64,000 nt of DNA from Planctomycetales bacterium (GTDB taxonomy: Bacteria; Planctomycetota; Planctomycetia; Pirellulales; Pirellulaceae). The DNA is taken from positions 1-64,000 of the forward strand of contig JAGQOY010000012.1 in the NCBI GenBank assembly GCA_020427005.1, given 5' to 3'. The notes beneath the pieces are model-generated. The model was not told the origin of the DNA. It ran no database searches and saw only the letters and a list, made by a program, of their open reading frames with translations. Position numbers and translations under genes: made by a program. Each line of letters starts with the position of its first letter. Positions within the stretch are counted from its first letter, which is position 1. Shown piece after piece: positions 20,638-30,007 of this stretch.

Positions 20638-23391
20638 ATGATGCAGGACGATGACATCCTACAGGAATTCGTAATTGAAAGTAGCGAGCATTTGGCAGAT
20701 GTCGAGGGGCAGCTCCTCGAGATTGAGGAATGCGGAGCGAACATCAATTTAGATCTCGTGAATACTGTGTTCCGAGCAGTGCACTCGGTCAAAGGTGCGG
20801 CTGGCTTTCTTGGTCTAACGACGATAAACGAATTGGCACACAACCTTGAGAACGTATTGAATCAAGTACGCAATCAGGAATTGGTTCCGTCTGGTCCCGT
20901 AGTAGATATTCTATTGCGAAGCGCGGACCTGCTGCGCAACTTGGTGTTGAATGTCGATGAGAGCAATAGTGTTGACGTCTCAACTCAGGTTGAAGAGCTA
21001 AAGAAGATTCTCAGTGGTGATTTCGATGTGGGAGCAGTTGAGCAAGCGGTTGCCGAAGCGATGGTAGAAGTGTCCGAAACGGTAGCAGAAGCTGTCGGTA
21101 CGAGGACCACGCCCTCTAATACCGAATCTACCAAACAAGTATCAGGACCAGCCGAGGACCACAACTTTGAGGTTCCGGACGGTTTCGCTCCTGACACCGT
21201 AACTAATTCGCCGTCGCAAAGTGATGAGGCAACGACCGCTCCCGCTCCAAAGGCGTCAGCCCCTCAAACACCGAGTCCAGTATCTTCCGGTTCGCAGGCA
21301 CCAAAAAACGATGCGAAACACACAACTAAATTAACCGAATCCAATGTGCGTGTTAACGTGGCGATCTTAGATCGCCTTATGAATCTGGCAGGAGAGCTAG
21401 TTCTCGGCAGGAACCAGCTACTTCAATCTGTTAACAGCAGCAGCCAGGAAAAACTTGAAGCCGTAGCATCTCGGCTAGATCAGGTAACGAGCGAGCTGCA
21501 GGAAGCGATCATGCAAACTCGCATGCAGCCAGTTGGCACAGTCTTTAATCGCTTCCCTAGAGTCGTACGCGATCTGAGCGCTAAACTTGGCAAGAAATGT
21601 ACACTTGAAATTGAAGGAAATGAAGTCGAAGTTGACAAGACTATCGTAGAAGCAATTGGAGATCCGCTAACGCACTTGGTGCGTAATTCGGTGGATCACG
21701 GCATCGAATTACCGGAAATAAGACGCTCCAAGGGCAAGCCAGAGGAAGGACGCATACATCTAAGAGCTTTTCACGCTGCCGGCAAAGTTTGCATACGAAT
21801 CGAAGATGATGGTGGCGGCATTGATCCGGCTAAAATCAAAGCTAAAGCACTTAGCAACGGTCTAATATCAGAGGCCGAAGCTAACAGCATGTCGATTGCA
21901 GATACGTTACGATTGATCTTTGCCCCTGGATTCTCGACTGCTGCCGCCGTGACTGATGTTAGCGGGCGTGGCGTGGGCATGGACGTCGTTAAAACCAATA
22001 TTGAGCAAATTGGTGGAACTGTGGATGTAGAGTCTGAACTGGGACAAGGTTCAGCGATCCATATCACACTGCCCCTAACCCTGGCAATTATTCCATCCAT
22101 GATTGTTGGGTGTGGACCCGACAAATTTGCAATTCCGCAATCGAGCATTGCTGAGCTTGTGCGAGTACCCATCGCAGAGTTCAACGAGCGCATTGGCAAT
22201 GTGCAAGGTGCGGAAGTACTCCGCATTCGAGGTGCACTTTTACCGCTGGTACGATTGAACAAGGTGTTCCGAATCGAGGAACCCGAAACGACGGCTGAAG
22301 AACGTCGCAGCATTCATGTGATAGTAGTTGAGTCGGGTCAATTCCGTTACGGAGTAGCCGTTGACGAATTGTTTGACAGCGAAGAAATCGTAGTCAAACC
22401 GTTGGGACGCCAGCTAAAAGATTTGGGTTACCTGGCGGGGGCGACAATTCTTGGTGACGGGCACGTAGCGTTAATCTTAGACATCGCCGGAATCGCAGCG
22501 CATGCCAATCTACGAAGCTGCGAAGATCTTGATACAGTTAAGGGAATTAAGCAGGACAATAGTTACAGCGAAAAACATCGCTTGTTATTGTTCAACAATG
22601 CGCCTGACGAGCAGTTCGCGATTCCAATGGCTTGTGTGTCCAGAATCGAACGGACACCAGTTGGAGACATTTTGGATGTCGGCGGTCGCCTGATTCTACC
22701 ATATCGAGGTGGCACGCTACCATTGCTCAGTATCGAAGAGCACATTACTGCACGACCACGCAGTGCCGAAATTTCCCATGTATTCATTGTGGTGTTTAGT
22801 GTTGGTGGCCAACGAGAAATCGGCCTTATCGCGCCTGAACTGAAGGACATCTGCAACGTCGAGTTGGAAGTTGATTGCGGCTCATTGCGAGAACCAGGTG
22901 TAGCAGGTGTCATCGTTGTCGATGAATTGCCGACGCGCCTACTTGATCTCAATGAAATGACGAAGTCAGCCCATCCTGAGTGGATGGATCGAGAAACGCC
23001 AGTTCAATCCGATGGAAAACACATTCTTATTGCCGAAGACTCAGCGTTCTTCCGTCGTCACGTAGAACAAACGATCAAAGACGAAGGGTATGCAGTAACG
23101 ACAGCTGTGGATGGGCAAGACGCATGGGAGAAACTCCAAGAAATGCGGCCACTGCCTACCGTTGTTGTGACCGACGTTGAAATGCCACGCATGACCGGAT
23201 TGGAGTTCTGCAAATGCATTCGTGCGAATGAACGCACTTGCAACTTACCTGTTATCGCTCTTACCAGCTTAGCAAGTGAAGAGGACGTACAACGAGGTAA
23301 GGATGTAGGCATTGACGATTACCAGGTCAAACTCGACAAGACGAATTTGCTTGCCTCGATCGCAAAATACTGCTCTCAGGCACGTCGATGA
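20638..23391 (+). CDS. cheA: Hybrid chemotaxis histidine kinase CheA with two CheW-like domains and a C-terminal receiver
   Basis: Domains in order: Hpt with phosphorylated His49 in AVHSVKGAAGFLGL; an acidic/Pro-Ser linker to about 225; dimerisation helices from about 237 (ILDRLMNLAGELVLGRNQLL); ATPase with N box HLVRNSVDHGIELP at about 345 and G box GRGVGMDVV at about 442; a CheW-like P5 at about 480-620; a second CheW-like segment at about 646-785; and a receiver from 795 with Asp846 in VVTDVEMPRMTG. At 917 residues it is longer than a classical CheA. ATG occurs twice in tandem, so the start may be 20641. It heads cheA-cheW-mcp-cheB-cheR. The fused receiver may act as a phosphate sink; that is inference. 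Confidence 0.95.
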   Translation: MMQDDDILQEFVIESSEHLADVEGQLLEIEECGANINLDLVNTVFRAVHSVKGAAGFLGLTTINELAHNLENVLNQVRNQELVPSGPVVDILLRSADLLRNLVLNVDESNSVDVSTQVEELKKILSGDFDVGAVEQAVAEAMVEVSETVAEAVGTRTTPSNTESTKQVSGPAEDHNFEVPDGFAPDTVTNSPSQSDEATTAPAPKASAPQTPSPVSSGSQAPKNDAKHTTKLTESNVRVNVAILDRLMNLAGELVLGRNQLLQSVNSSSQEKLEAVASRLDQVTSELQEAIMQTRMQPVGTVFNRFPRVVRDLSAKLGKKCTLEIEGNEVEVDKTIVEAIGDPLTHLVRNSVDHGIELPEIRRSKGKPEEGRIHLRAFHAAGKVCIRIEDDGGGIDPAKIKAKALSNGLISEAEANSMSIADTLRLIFAPGFSTAAAVTDVSGRGVGMDVVKTNIEQIGGTVDVESELGQGSAIHITLPLTLAIIPSMIVGCGPDKFAIPQSSIAELVRVPIAEFNERIGNVQGAEVLRIRGALLPLVRLNKVFRIEEPETTAEERRSIHVIVVESGQFRYGVAVDELFDSEEIVVKPLGRQLKDLGYLAGATILGDGHVALILDIAGIAAHANLRSCEDLDTVKGIKQDNSYSEKHRLLLFNNAPDEQFAIPMACVSRIERTPVGDILDVGGRLILPYRGGTLPLLSIEEHITARPRSAEISHVFIVVFSVGGQREIGLIAPELKDICNVELEVDCGSLREPGVAGVIVVDELPTRLLDLNEMTKSAHPEWMDRETPVQSDGKHILIAEDSAFFRRHVEQTIKDEGYAVTTAVDGQDAWEKLQEMRPLPTVVVTDVEMPRMTGLEFCKCIRANERTCNLPVIALTSLASEEDVQRGKDVGIDDYQVKLDKTNLLASIAKYCSQARR

Positions 23392-23456
23392 TGTTCGCGA
23401 ATCCGTTGTAGTCCACTGTGCACTCGATTCAAACATTGACCTCATAAGGTACCAAC

Positions 23457-23945
23457 ATGTCCTCAAAGAACATCGAAAACTCGGTTTGCGAAAAGCCTGC
23501 TGGAAACCAATTGCAACTAGTTACGTTTGGAGTTGGACCAGCCATCCTCGCGCTTGACATCTCATCGATTCAAGAAATAAATCGAAACTTGAAGTTTACG
23601 AAAGTGCCTCACGCACCAAGTTTTGTACGTGGCGTTACCAATCTACGTGGCGAGGTCGTGACGATCGTCGATTTGCATGTCGTGCTCGGAATGAAACAGG
23701 CCGAGGTTTCTAGCCAAAGTCGAAATCTGATTGTCAAACACGACGACGAACTGCTGGGACTGTGGGTTGATCGCATCGCAGATATCATGACTATCAATAC
23801 AACCGCCCTATCATCCCCTCCGGCAAATCTTCAGGGTGTTCCACGCAAGTTGATTCGTGGAGTTCATCAGACACCCGAAAGTTTGGTGATGATTTTGGAC
23901 CTAGACGAATTTATGATTGCTTGCCATGCAAGTGAGTCAGCCTAA
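23457..23945 (+). CDS. cheW: Chemotaxis coupling protein CheW
   Basis: Links receptor to CheA. The 162-residue protein has the CheW pattern LVTFGVGPAILALDISSIQEI, then VPHAPSFVRGVTNLRGEVVTIVDLHVVLGM and LLGLWVDRIADIMTI. It lies 65 bases after cheA and 54 bases before the receptor gene, on the same strand. The first ~18 residues are extra and polar. Confidence 0.95.
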   Translation: MSSKNIENSVCEKPAGNQLQLVTFGVGPAILALDISSIQEINRNLKFTKVPHAPSFVRGVTNLRGEVVTIVDLHVVLGMKQAEVSSQSRNLIVKHDDELLGLWVDRIADIMTINTTALSSPPANLQGVPRKLIRGVHQTPESLVMILDLDEFMIACHASESA

Positions 23946-23999
23946 GCTGACAGGTCGTGGCAAAATCGTCTACTGGGGTGAGGAGAAAAAGGGGGAGGC

Positions 24000-26411
24000 A
24001 TGAGTATTCAAAGTAAGATATGGATAGTCATATTACTCAGCGCCATGATTCCAACTTCTGTGATAGTCTTTTATTACCAGCTGCAGTTTGACGCATACTC
24101 GCAAGATTTGCGGGCGAGCATTCAAAGTGCCGAGAACGACTTTGCGACCAAATACGTTGACAACTATCGAGATTCGAAGCTATCGCAGTTGGTGGAGTTA
24201 CGAGACCAACTCTACTTAGACTTTGATCGCATGGTCACCGAAGTGGCCACGAAACAAGCAATGATTGAAATGCCACGAAAGTTCTGGCAGTTAGAGACTG
24301 AGCTAGCTTGGAACAGTGAGCAAGTTGCAACGGCTCAGAGTGCACTCGTCAATTACTTCAGTGGGGAATTTGAAACCCAATATGCGCAATCGATGAGACG
24401 ACCATCGGGTTTGCAAATTAACCTAGAAAGCTTGCCTACTTGTTCGTTAGCAGCTCAGATTTCGTTCATTCAGAGTAATCCGCATCCGCCTTCGGAGCGG
24501 CTTTTGCTCGATTCCTCACGAGCTAAAAGTCAATACGACGAAGTGCATCGCAGAATTCACCCACAAATCCGTCGATTGGTAGCTGAATCCTATTTCAGTG
24601 ATTTCTACCTCATCGACTATCCAAGTGGGGACATAGTCTACAGCCTGGCTAAACAGCCTGAATTTGCTACGAACCTAGTATATGGTCCCTTTGCGAATAC
24701 AGCTTTGGCACAGTGTTTTTCTGAGATTGCAAGAGGCGTCAAAACCCCTGGCAACCACAGATTACCAAGCGACGTCAACGTGCCCGGCACCAAATCAGCC
24801 ATCATAGCACGGGACTTTGGCTCCTATATGCCATTATGCGGCCAGCCGGCTGCCTTCTTAGCGGCTCCGATTTTTGACGGAGAAACATGCATCGGAATCG
24901 CTGCATGTCAGATTCCCGCGACTCCTTTTTCAGAGTTGGCCAAAGACCAAAAAAACAGTACCCTACGCACTCTGGTCGCTGGATCAGATTGTCTACCTCG
25001 ATGCGATATCGATGGACATGCTACCTTTGCACGCAGTCTGCAGGACCCACAGCAATTCAAACTCGACAATGATCAAATCGATAAGGCGCTAGCAAGTGCG
25101 AGCGACACAACAGCTATCCAAGACCCTACGGGAAAACAACGTCTGGTGGCCTCCGCCAACTTGAGCATCTTCGGTTCTCCCTGGGCAATCGTCGTAGATG
25201 CAGACGCGGACGTATTACGAGCTCCTTTCATGCAGCTTGGTACGTTTACAGCGCCTAAAATACCATCCGGCACCTTGTTGCTTGGAAGTCTCCTTGCGGC
25301 CCTTGGTTGTCTGGCGTTCCCAATAGCCGGTATTCTTTCACAACAGATTTTGCGGCCTCTTTACTCTGCGATCAACACATTGAAGCGAATTACTCATGGC
25401 AAAGGGGATTTGACGCTACGCCTAGAGGTGAATCGCCGTGATGCGTTTGGCGAACTAGCTAGCGAGTTCAACGTCTTTGCTGAACGTATACATGATCTCG
25501 TGGCTACAGTTCATGATAATGCCAACATTCTTGATTCCAGCTGTAGTGAATTAAGCTCCACGGCAATGGAGTTGTCCTTGGGAGCAACTCAAAGCCGTGA
25601 TCAGTCGGCAAGTGCCTCCGCTGCTGCAGAACAGATGTCAAGCAATATGAAATCCATGGCGAGCTCTTCGGAGGCGATGAGTCGAACAATTCGCTCTGTG
25701 GCAGCCAGCGTCGAAGAGATGAATGTCACGATCAGGGAGATTGCCACGAATGCGGAACATAGTGCGAGCGTTGCTGGACATGCGTCGGTGATAGTTGAAA
25801 CGAGTAGCCACAAGATATCCTCTTTAGGTTTGGCAGCTACCGAAATCGGCAAGGTTATTGAAGTAATTCAAGATATTGCGGAGCAAACCAACTTGCTTGC
25901 TCTCAACGCCACGATTGAAGCGGCTCGCGCGGGTAATGCTGGAAAAGGATTTGCAGTTGTGGCAACCGAGGTTAAGGAGCTGGCCAATCAAACGGCAGTG
26001 GCCACTGAAGATATTCGTGCCCGTATCGAAGCTATTCAATCTTCAACACAGGACGCGGTGAGTTCAATGGCCGAGATCCGAAATGTGATTTCCCAGGTGA
26101 GTGACGTCTCACGAACAATCGCCTCGGCGGTAGAAGAGCAAAGTATCACTTCGCGGCAGATTGCAGATGACATTTCGACAACGGCAACTGCGGCCGAGAG
26201 TGTTGCTCGTGGCGTACAAGAAACGGCCTCGGCCAGCAGTGAAATAACCCACAACATTTCGCAAGTTGATAGCGTTCTCTATCAGACGGTTGATGGCGCG
26301 AATCACTCACGTCGCGCCGGTGAGCAACTGGGGCAGCTGGCCAGCGCCCTAAATAAGTTGCTTAAGGAATTCCGCACGAGGAATACAGAGACCCAGGCGC
26401 TTAGTGCCTAA
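24000..26411 (+). CDS. Methyl-accepting chemotaxis protein with large Cache-like sensor
   Basis: TM1 is at about residues 6-28 and TM2 at about 424-446, enclosing a ~390-residue extracytoplasmic sensor. The sensor contains a segment like [20 protein letters not shown] followed by [22 protein letters not shown], which fits a Cache-type fold in family knowledge. HAMP follows ([27 protein letters not shown]). The signalling domain ends in the conserved hairpin tip ([28 protein letters not shown]) at about 625-650. No CheR-tethering pentapeptide is present at the C-terminus (ends TETQALSA). A strong purine-rich ribosome site (GGGGGAGGC) precedes the ATG. The ligand is unknown. Confidence 0.95.
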   Translation: MSIQSKIWIVILLSAMIPTSVIVFYYQLQFDAYSQDLRASIQSAENDFATKYVDNYRDSKLSQLVELRDQLYLDFDRMVTEVATKQAMIEMPRKFWQLETELAWNSEQVATAQSALVNYFSGEFETQYAQSMRRPSGLQINLESLPTCSLAAQISFIQSNPHPPSERLLLDSSRAKSQYDEVHRRIHPQIRRLVAESYFSDFYLIDYPSGDIVYSLAKQPEFATNLVYGPFANTALAQCFSEIARGVKTPGNHRLPSDVNVPGTKSAIIARDFGSYMPLCGQPAAFLAAPIFDGETCIGIAACQIPATPFSELAKDQKNSTLRTLVAGSDCLPRCDIDGHATFARSLQDPQQFKLDNDQIDKALASASDTTAIQDPTGKQRLVASANLSIFGSPWAIVVDADADVLRAPFMQLGTFTAPKIPSGTLLLGSLLAALGCLAFPIAGILSQQILRPLYSAINTLKRITHGKGDLTLRLEVNRRDAFGELASEFNVFAERIHDLVATVHDNANILDSSCSELSSTAMELSLGATQSRDQSASASAAAEQMSSNMKSMASSSEAMSRTIRSVAASVEEMNVTIREIATNAEHSASVAGHASVIVETSSHKISSLGLAATEIGKVIEVIQDIAEQTNLLALNATIEAARAGNAGKGFAVVATEVKELANQTAVATEDIRARIEAIQSSTQDAVSSMAEIRNVISQVSDVSRTIASAVEEQSITSRQIADDISTTATAAESVARGVQETASASSEITHNISQVDSVLYQTVDGANHSRRAGEQLGQLASALNKLLKEFRTRNTETQALSA

Positions 26412-26458
26412 CCGATCCTCATTCGCCCCAAGTACAACCTGACATAAGTTTTGCTGCC

Positions 26459-27547
26459 ATGACATCTAACCTTCGCTGCCTTGTTGTCGATGATTCTGCA
26501 CTTTCAAGAAAACTCGTGCGCACTGCGCTTGAGTCCATTCCAGGCGTAGAAGTTGTCGGAATTGCTCGCGACGGTGTCGATGCAATTGAAAGATGTAAAG
26601 AATACCAAGCTGATTTCGTAACGATGGACCTAGAAATGCCTCGCATGAACGGCATTGATGCGGTTCGCGCGCTTAAGGAGCAGCACCCTCACACCAAAGT
26701 GATTATGGTTAGCTCATTGACGAGTGCCGGAGCCAACATCACTTATCAGGCGTTACATGCGGGGGCGTTTGACTTTGTAACTAAGCCCTTGGCCACGAAT
26801 TTGGACGACGGCATTCGCACTCTTTCGATGCAACTTGCAGACAAAATCGCTTCTCTTCGTGAATCAACAAAAGTTCATGTACCGGCGACAAAAATCGCTC
26901 CGACGGCAACTCATGTGAACGAGCCTCGGGTTTCGACAAAAAGCCTACGATCGGTATCGGTTCGGGCTTTATGCTTGGGCATCTCGACAGGAGGCCCCGT
27001 GGCGCTCAATACGGTGATACCCTCGCTGCCTGCCAGCTTGAGTTTTCCGATCTTTCTGGTGCAGCATATGCCACCGGTATTTACTAAATCGCTAGCCGAT
27101 CAACTCGATCGCAATAGCAAGGTAACAGTAGTAGAAGCAGCCGATGGCATGATGGCACGCGACGGATGGGTTTACATTGCTCCAGGTGGCAAGCAAATGA
27201 AGGTCGATTTCAATATGGGTGGACTACAAATAAAAATCACGGACGATGCACCTGAATCGAACGCCAAGCCCAGTGTTGATTACCTGTTTCGACACTTGGC
27301 TCCCATCGTGCGAGACCGCCTTGTTGCTGCGGTTTTGACAGGCATGGGGGCAGACGGAACGGTAGGGTGCCGTGAGATCAAAAAACATGGAGGACAAATC
27401 ATTACCCAGGATGCTGCCAGTTGTGTTGTGTACGGGATGCCGCGCAGTGTCGCTGAGGCTGGACTAACAGATGCCGTGTTCCCGTTATCCGAAATAGGCA
27501 CCGCCATCGCCAAACTATCGCAGGAGTCACTACAACCATGTCGTTAA
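26459..27547 (+). CDS. cheB: Chemotaxis methylesterase CheB
   Basis: Receptor glutamate methylesterase controlled by phosphorylation. The receiver has Asp11-Asp12, phosphorylated Asp57 (TMDLEMPRMNG) and Lys109. The esterase catalytic triad is Ser176 in GISTGGP, His203 in QHMPP and Asp299 in GMGADG. The length of 362 residues is normal. The start lies 47 bases after the receptor gene. Its 3' end overlaps cheR by 10 bases, indicating translational coupling of the two enzymes that set receptor methylation. Confidence 0.96.
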   Translation: MTSNLRCLVVDDSALSRKLVRTALESIPGVEVVGIARDGVDAIERCKEYQADFVTMDLEMPRMNGIDAVRALKEQHPHTKVIMVSSLTSAGANITYQALHAGAFDFVTKPLATNLDDGIRTLSMQLADKIASLRESTKVHVPATKIAPTATHVNEPRVSTKSLRSVSVRALCLGISTGGPVALNTVIPSLPASLSFPIFLVQHMPPVFTKSLADQLDRNSKVTVVEAADGMMARDGWVYIAPGGKQMKVDFNMGGLQIKITDDAPESNAKPSVDYLFRHLAPIVRDRLVAAVLTGMGADGTVGCREIKKHGGQIITQDAASCVVYGMPRSVAEAGLTDAVFPLSEIGTAIAKLSQESLQPCR

Positions 27548-28386
27548 CAGCTACCGATATTGACCTAGTCTGCGATTTTGTTCGAGAGCTATGTGGTATT
27601 AGTTTGGATGCCACTAAGGGCTACCTGATTGAGTCCCGATTCACTCCATTGCTGAAAGAGTTTGGGCTCAATTCATACTCAGACTTGGTTCGTCGAGGTC
27701 GAGATCGAACTAACCAACCATTTCGTCAGAAGGTTATTGACGCCATAACAACTCAGGAAACTTCGTTTTTCAGAGACAATTCCCCATATGAGGCGTTGCG
27801 GTTTAAGGCGTTACCGGAACTAATCGACGCCAAAATCGGTACGACTTTCCCTAAGCGACTTCGAATTTGGTCCGCTGCCTGTAGTAACGGTCAGGAGCCA
27901 TATAGTATCGGTATCGTGCTACATCAAATGATTCCCGATATTCACTCTTGGGACATCAAGATTCTGGCTACCGACATTTCCGACAATGCGATTTCTCGAG
28001 CCTCCCGAGGCTGGTATTCCCAATTAGAGATTGACCGAGGAGTCCCGGCAGATATTCGCTCTCGATTCTTTACCCCTAAAGACGATGGGTGGGTCATCAG
28101 TGATTCTGTTCGCGCCTTGGTGAGTTTTCGCAAACTAAACCTATTGGAGCCTTTTCCTCCAATTGCTCCGATTGACTTGGTTTTCTGCCGCAATGTTGCC
28201 ATCTATTTTGCAAAAGAGCAACGAGATGACCTGTTCCGACGATTCAAGAAAGTGATGTCGCCAGAAGCCTATCTCTTTGTTGGTGCGTCAGAATCGTTAC
28301 TTGGTTTGGGACCAGAATTTCAACCCCAAGCTCATTGCAAAGCGACTTTCTACCGACCGAATTTGCCCGCCCCTGCTGTACGCTAG
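27538..28386 (+). CDS. cheR: Chemotaxis receptor methyltransferase CheR
   Basis: Transfers methyl groups from S-adenosylmethionine to receptor glutamates. The N-terminal helical part is residues 1-70, and TQETSFFRD near residue 77 is the family signature. The SAM-binding core has WSAACSNGQEPYSIG, ILATDISDNAI, and LVFCRNVAIYF near 220. Ser-Asn replaces the more usual Ser-Thr and Gln replaces Glu in the CSTGEEPYS-type motif, a small departure. The ATG lies inside cheB. No TPR extension is present. Confidence 0.95.
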   Translation: MSLTATDIDLVCDFVRELCGISLDATKGYLIESRFTPLLKEFGLNSYSDLVRRGRDRTNQPFRQKVIDAITTQETSFFRDNSPYEALRFKALPELIDAKIGTTFPKRLRIWSAACSNGQEPYSIGIVLHQMIPDIHSWDIKILATDISDNAISRASRGWYSQLEIDRGVPADIRSRFFTPKDDGWVISDSVRALVSFRKLNLLEPFPPIAPIDLVFCRNVAIYFAKEQRDDLFRRFKKVMSPEAYLFVGASESLLGLGPEFQPQAHCKATFYRPNLPAPAVR

Positions 28387-28909
28387 TGGCGGTTCCAGAT
28401 GTTTACACGCAGGGAGAGTCACTGCTTAGTTGTTGAGCAGGTTAAAACTGGTGTAAACATTGTGGGATTCCTAGAATCTTGGAAGATTATGGGACATTCT
28501 ATTACAGCTTGCCAACTAGCGTTTGGGCACGCTATTCTAAATGGATCTCTTATTTTACATGAAATGTGGACGAGTTGACTCTGGCACGCGGTCGAGGCCG
28601 CGAGCACGGTCTACCACTTTTGTAAAATCAGTGCACAATTGTGCCTAATTCGACGCGGCTAGGCAAACACCACCAAGCTCTAGCATTCCCTCTGGGCTCA
28701 TAGGGAGAGTCGCGAGCAATGCGAACGGGGACGGAGGGAATTGCCATCCCGCCATTCGGGGCTCAATAATTGTTTCCGAGACAATTGGTTAGGTAGTGTA
28801 AGTAGCATTTCATGCTGGTGTGTTGGGTGGCGTGCGCCGAGAAGAGTCAGTATTTGCTAACCATGCGCGAAAGTCGCGCCCATTCGCTTCTAGAAAGCAT
28901 AGTATTGCG
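28387..28909 (+). other. Long intergenic region with several hairpins before the exchanger gene
   Basis: About 520 bases if the exchanger starts at 28910. It holds the nested inverted repeat at 28399-28460 and a series of small stems: CGCGG/CCGCG near 28589-28604; GCATT (28683-28687) with AATGC (28718-28722) around CCCT/AGGG; AATTGT (28768-28773) with ACAATT (28781-28786); and AGCAT (28804-28808) with ATGCT (28812-28816). No protein frame looks real. A structured 5' leader or a small RNA is possible. Confidence 0.4.
28399..28460. repeat. Nested inverted repeat after cheR
   Basis: A perfect 10-base inverted repeat, ATGTTTACAC (28399-28408) and GTGTAAACAT (28451-28460), encloses a second stem CTGCTTA (28422-28428) with TGAGCAG (28434-28440, one G-U). 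It begins 12 bases after the cheR stop. There is no T-run, so a classical terminator is unlikely. Confidence 0.6.
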
Positions 28910-29896
28910 ATGACGACAGCCATATTGGCGGTAATCTCTGGCCTCGTATTGCTTGTTTGGAGTGCAGATCGCTTTGTCGACGGTGCAGCCGGCACGGCCA
29001 AATTTCTGGGTATGCCAACACTGCTAATTGGTATGGTTATTGTGGGTTTTGGGACGAGCGCACCAGAAATGATCGTGAGCGCTATAGCAGCCAGTCAGTC
29101 GAACCCTGGAATCGCGTTGGGAAACGCTTACGGATCCAACATTGCCAATCTGGGGCTTATTTTGGGCGTGACTGCGGTTATAAGCCCGATCGTTGTACAA
29201 AGTCAGATTCTTCGTCGAGAGTTACCGTTATTAAGCCTCGTAACTATCTTGTCGGTGGTACAGCTAATTGACGGAGAAGTTTCTCGCCTAGATGCAGCCT
29301 TGCTAATTGTGGCCTTCTTGCTGACGATGGGATGGAGCATTCGCGAGGGCCTTCGGGGCCGCGGCGATGTTCTAGAAAGAGAATTATTGAGCGAAGAGAG
29401 TTCCAAGACCTTAATACCATCACGGGCGATATTTTGGCTTGTCGTAGGTCTCCTGGTTTTGATGGGTAGTTCTCGGTTGTTAGTTTGGGGTGCAGTCGAT
29501 ATTGCTCGAGCGCTCGGGATTAGTGACTTATTAATTGGCTTAACAGTTGTAGCTATCGGCACGTCTCTTCCGGAATTGGCCAGCAGCATCGTAGCTTGCC
29601 GAAAGAACGAGCATGATATTGCGTTGGGTAACTTGTTGGGTTCCAATTTGTTCAATACACTCGCCGTGGTTGGAATTGCCGGGGCGATCGAACCGATTAG
29701 CGTTACAGATGTCATCTTATGGCGCGACGCTTCGGTGATGTGTATCCTAACCGTTTCAATTTTTGTTTTTGGGTATGGACACAAGAACAAACCAGGAGTA
29801 ATTGGTAGGGCCAAGGGGAGCATTCTACTAGCCTTGTATATTGTCTACATGTCTTATCTCTTCATCACCGCCTACAATATTGCTGCGACTCATTGA
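28910..29896 (+). CDS. Calcium/sodium antiporter family protein (YrbG/CaCA type)
   Basis: Integral membrane cation/Ca2+ exchanger with two inverted halves. The alpha-1 repeat GFGTSAPEMIVSAIAAS plus ALGNAYGSNIANLGLILG, and the alpha-2 repeat AIGTSLPELASSIVACRK plus ALGNLLGSNLFNTLAVVG, carry the acidic residues that bind the ion. About ten hydrophobic helices are visible. A GTG at 28820 would add 30 polar residues not seen in the family, so I chose ATG 28910 (MTTAILAVISGLVLLVW). Na+ coupling is inferred from the family; some homologues use H+ or K+. It sits alone after a long, hairpin-rich leader. Confidence 0.9.
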   Translation: MTTAILAVISGLVLLVWSADRFVDGAAGTAKFLGMPTLLIGMVIVGFGTSAPEMIVSAIAASQSNPGIALGNAYGSNIANLGLILGVTAVISPIVVQSQILRRELPLLSLVTILSVVQLIDGEVSRLDAALLIVAFLLTMGWSIREGLRGRGDVLERELLSEESSKTLIPSRAIFWLVVGLLVLMGSSRLLVWGAVDIARALGISDLLIGLTVVAIGTSLPELASSIVACRKNEHDIALGNLLGSNLFNTLAVVGIAGAIEPISVTDVILWRDASVMCILTVSIFVFGYGHKNKPGVIGRAKGSILLALYIVYMSYLFITAYNIAATH

Positions 29897-30007
29897 CGAG
29901 TTCTTTGGGTATGGCGAATGGAGTGCAAGCGTGGATCGACAAATCCTTACAGTCTACTTTCGTCTATCTGTTGCTTGTCGTTCTAGGTAGAAAGGAAACT
30001 TCGATTC

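Noticed and set aside
21771-22313. 180-codon minus-strand frame inside cheA
   Set aside because: It is a shadow of the ATPase and CheW-like coding region; it has no recognisable domain.
28560-28909. A named metal riboswitch (yybP-ykoY) upstream of the exchanger
   Set aside because: The characteristic conserved sequence of that class was not found by eye; kept only as an unnamed structured leader.
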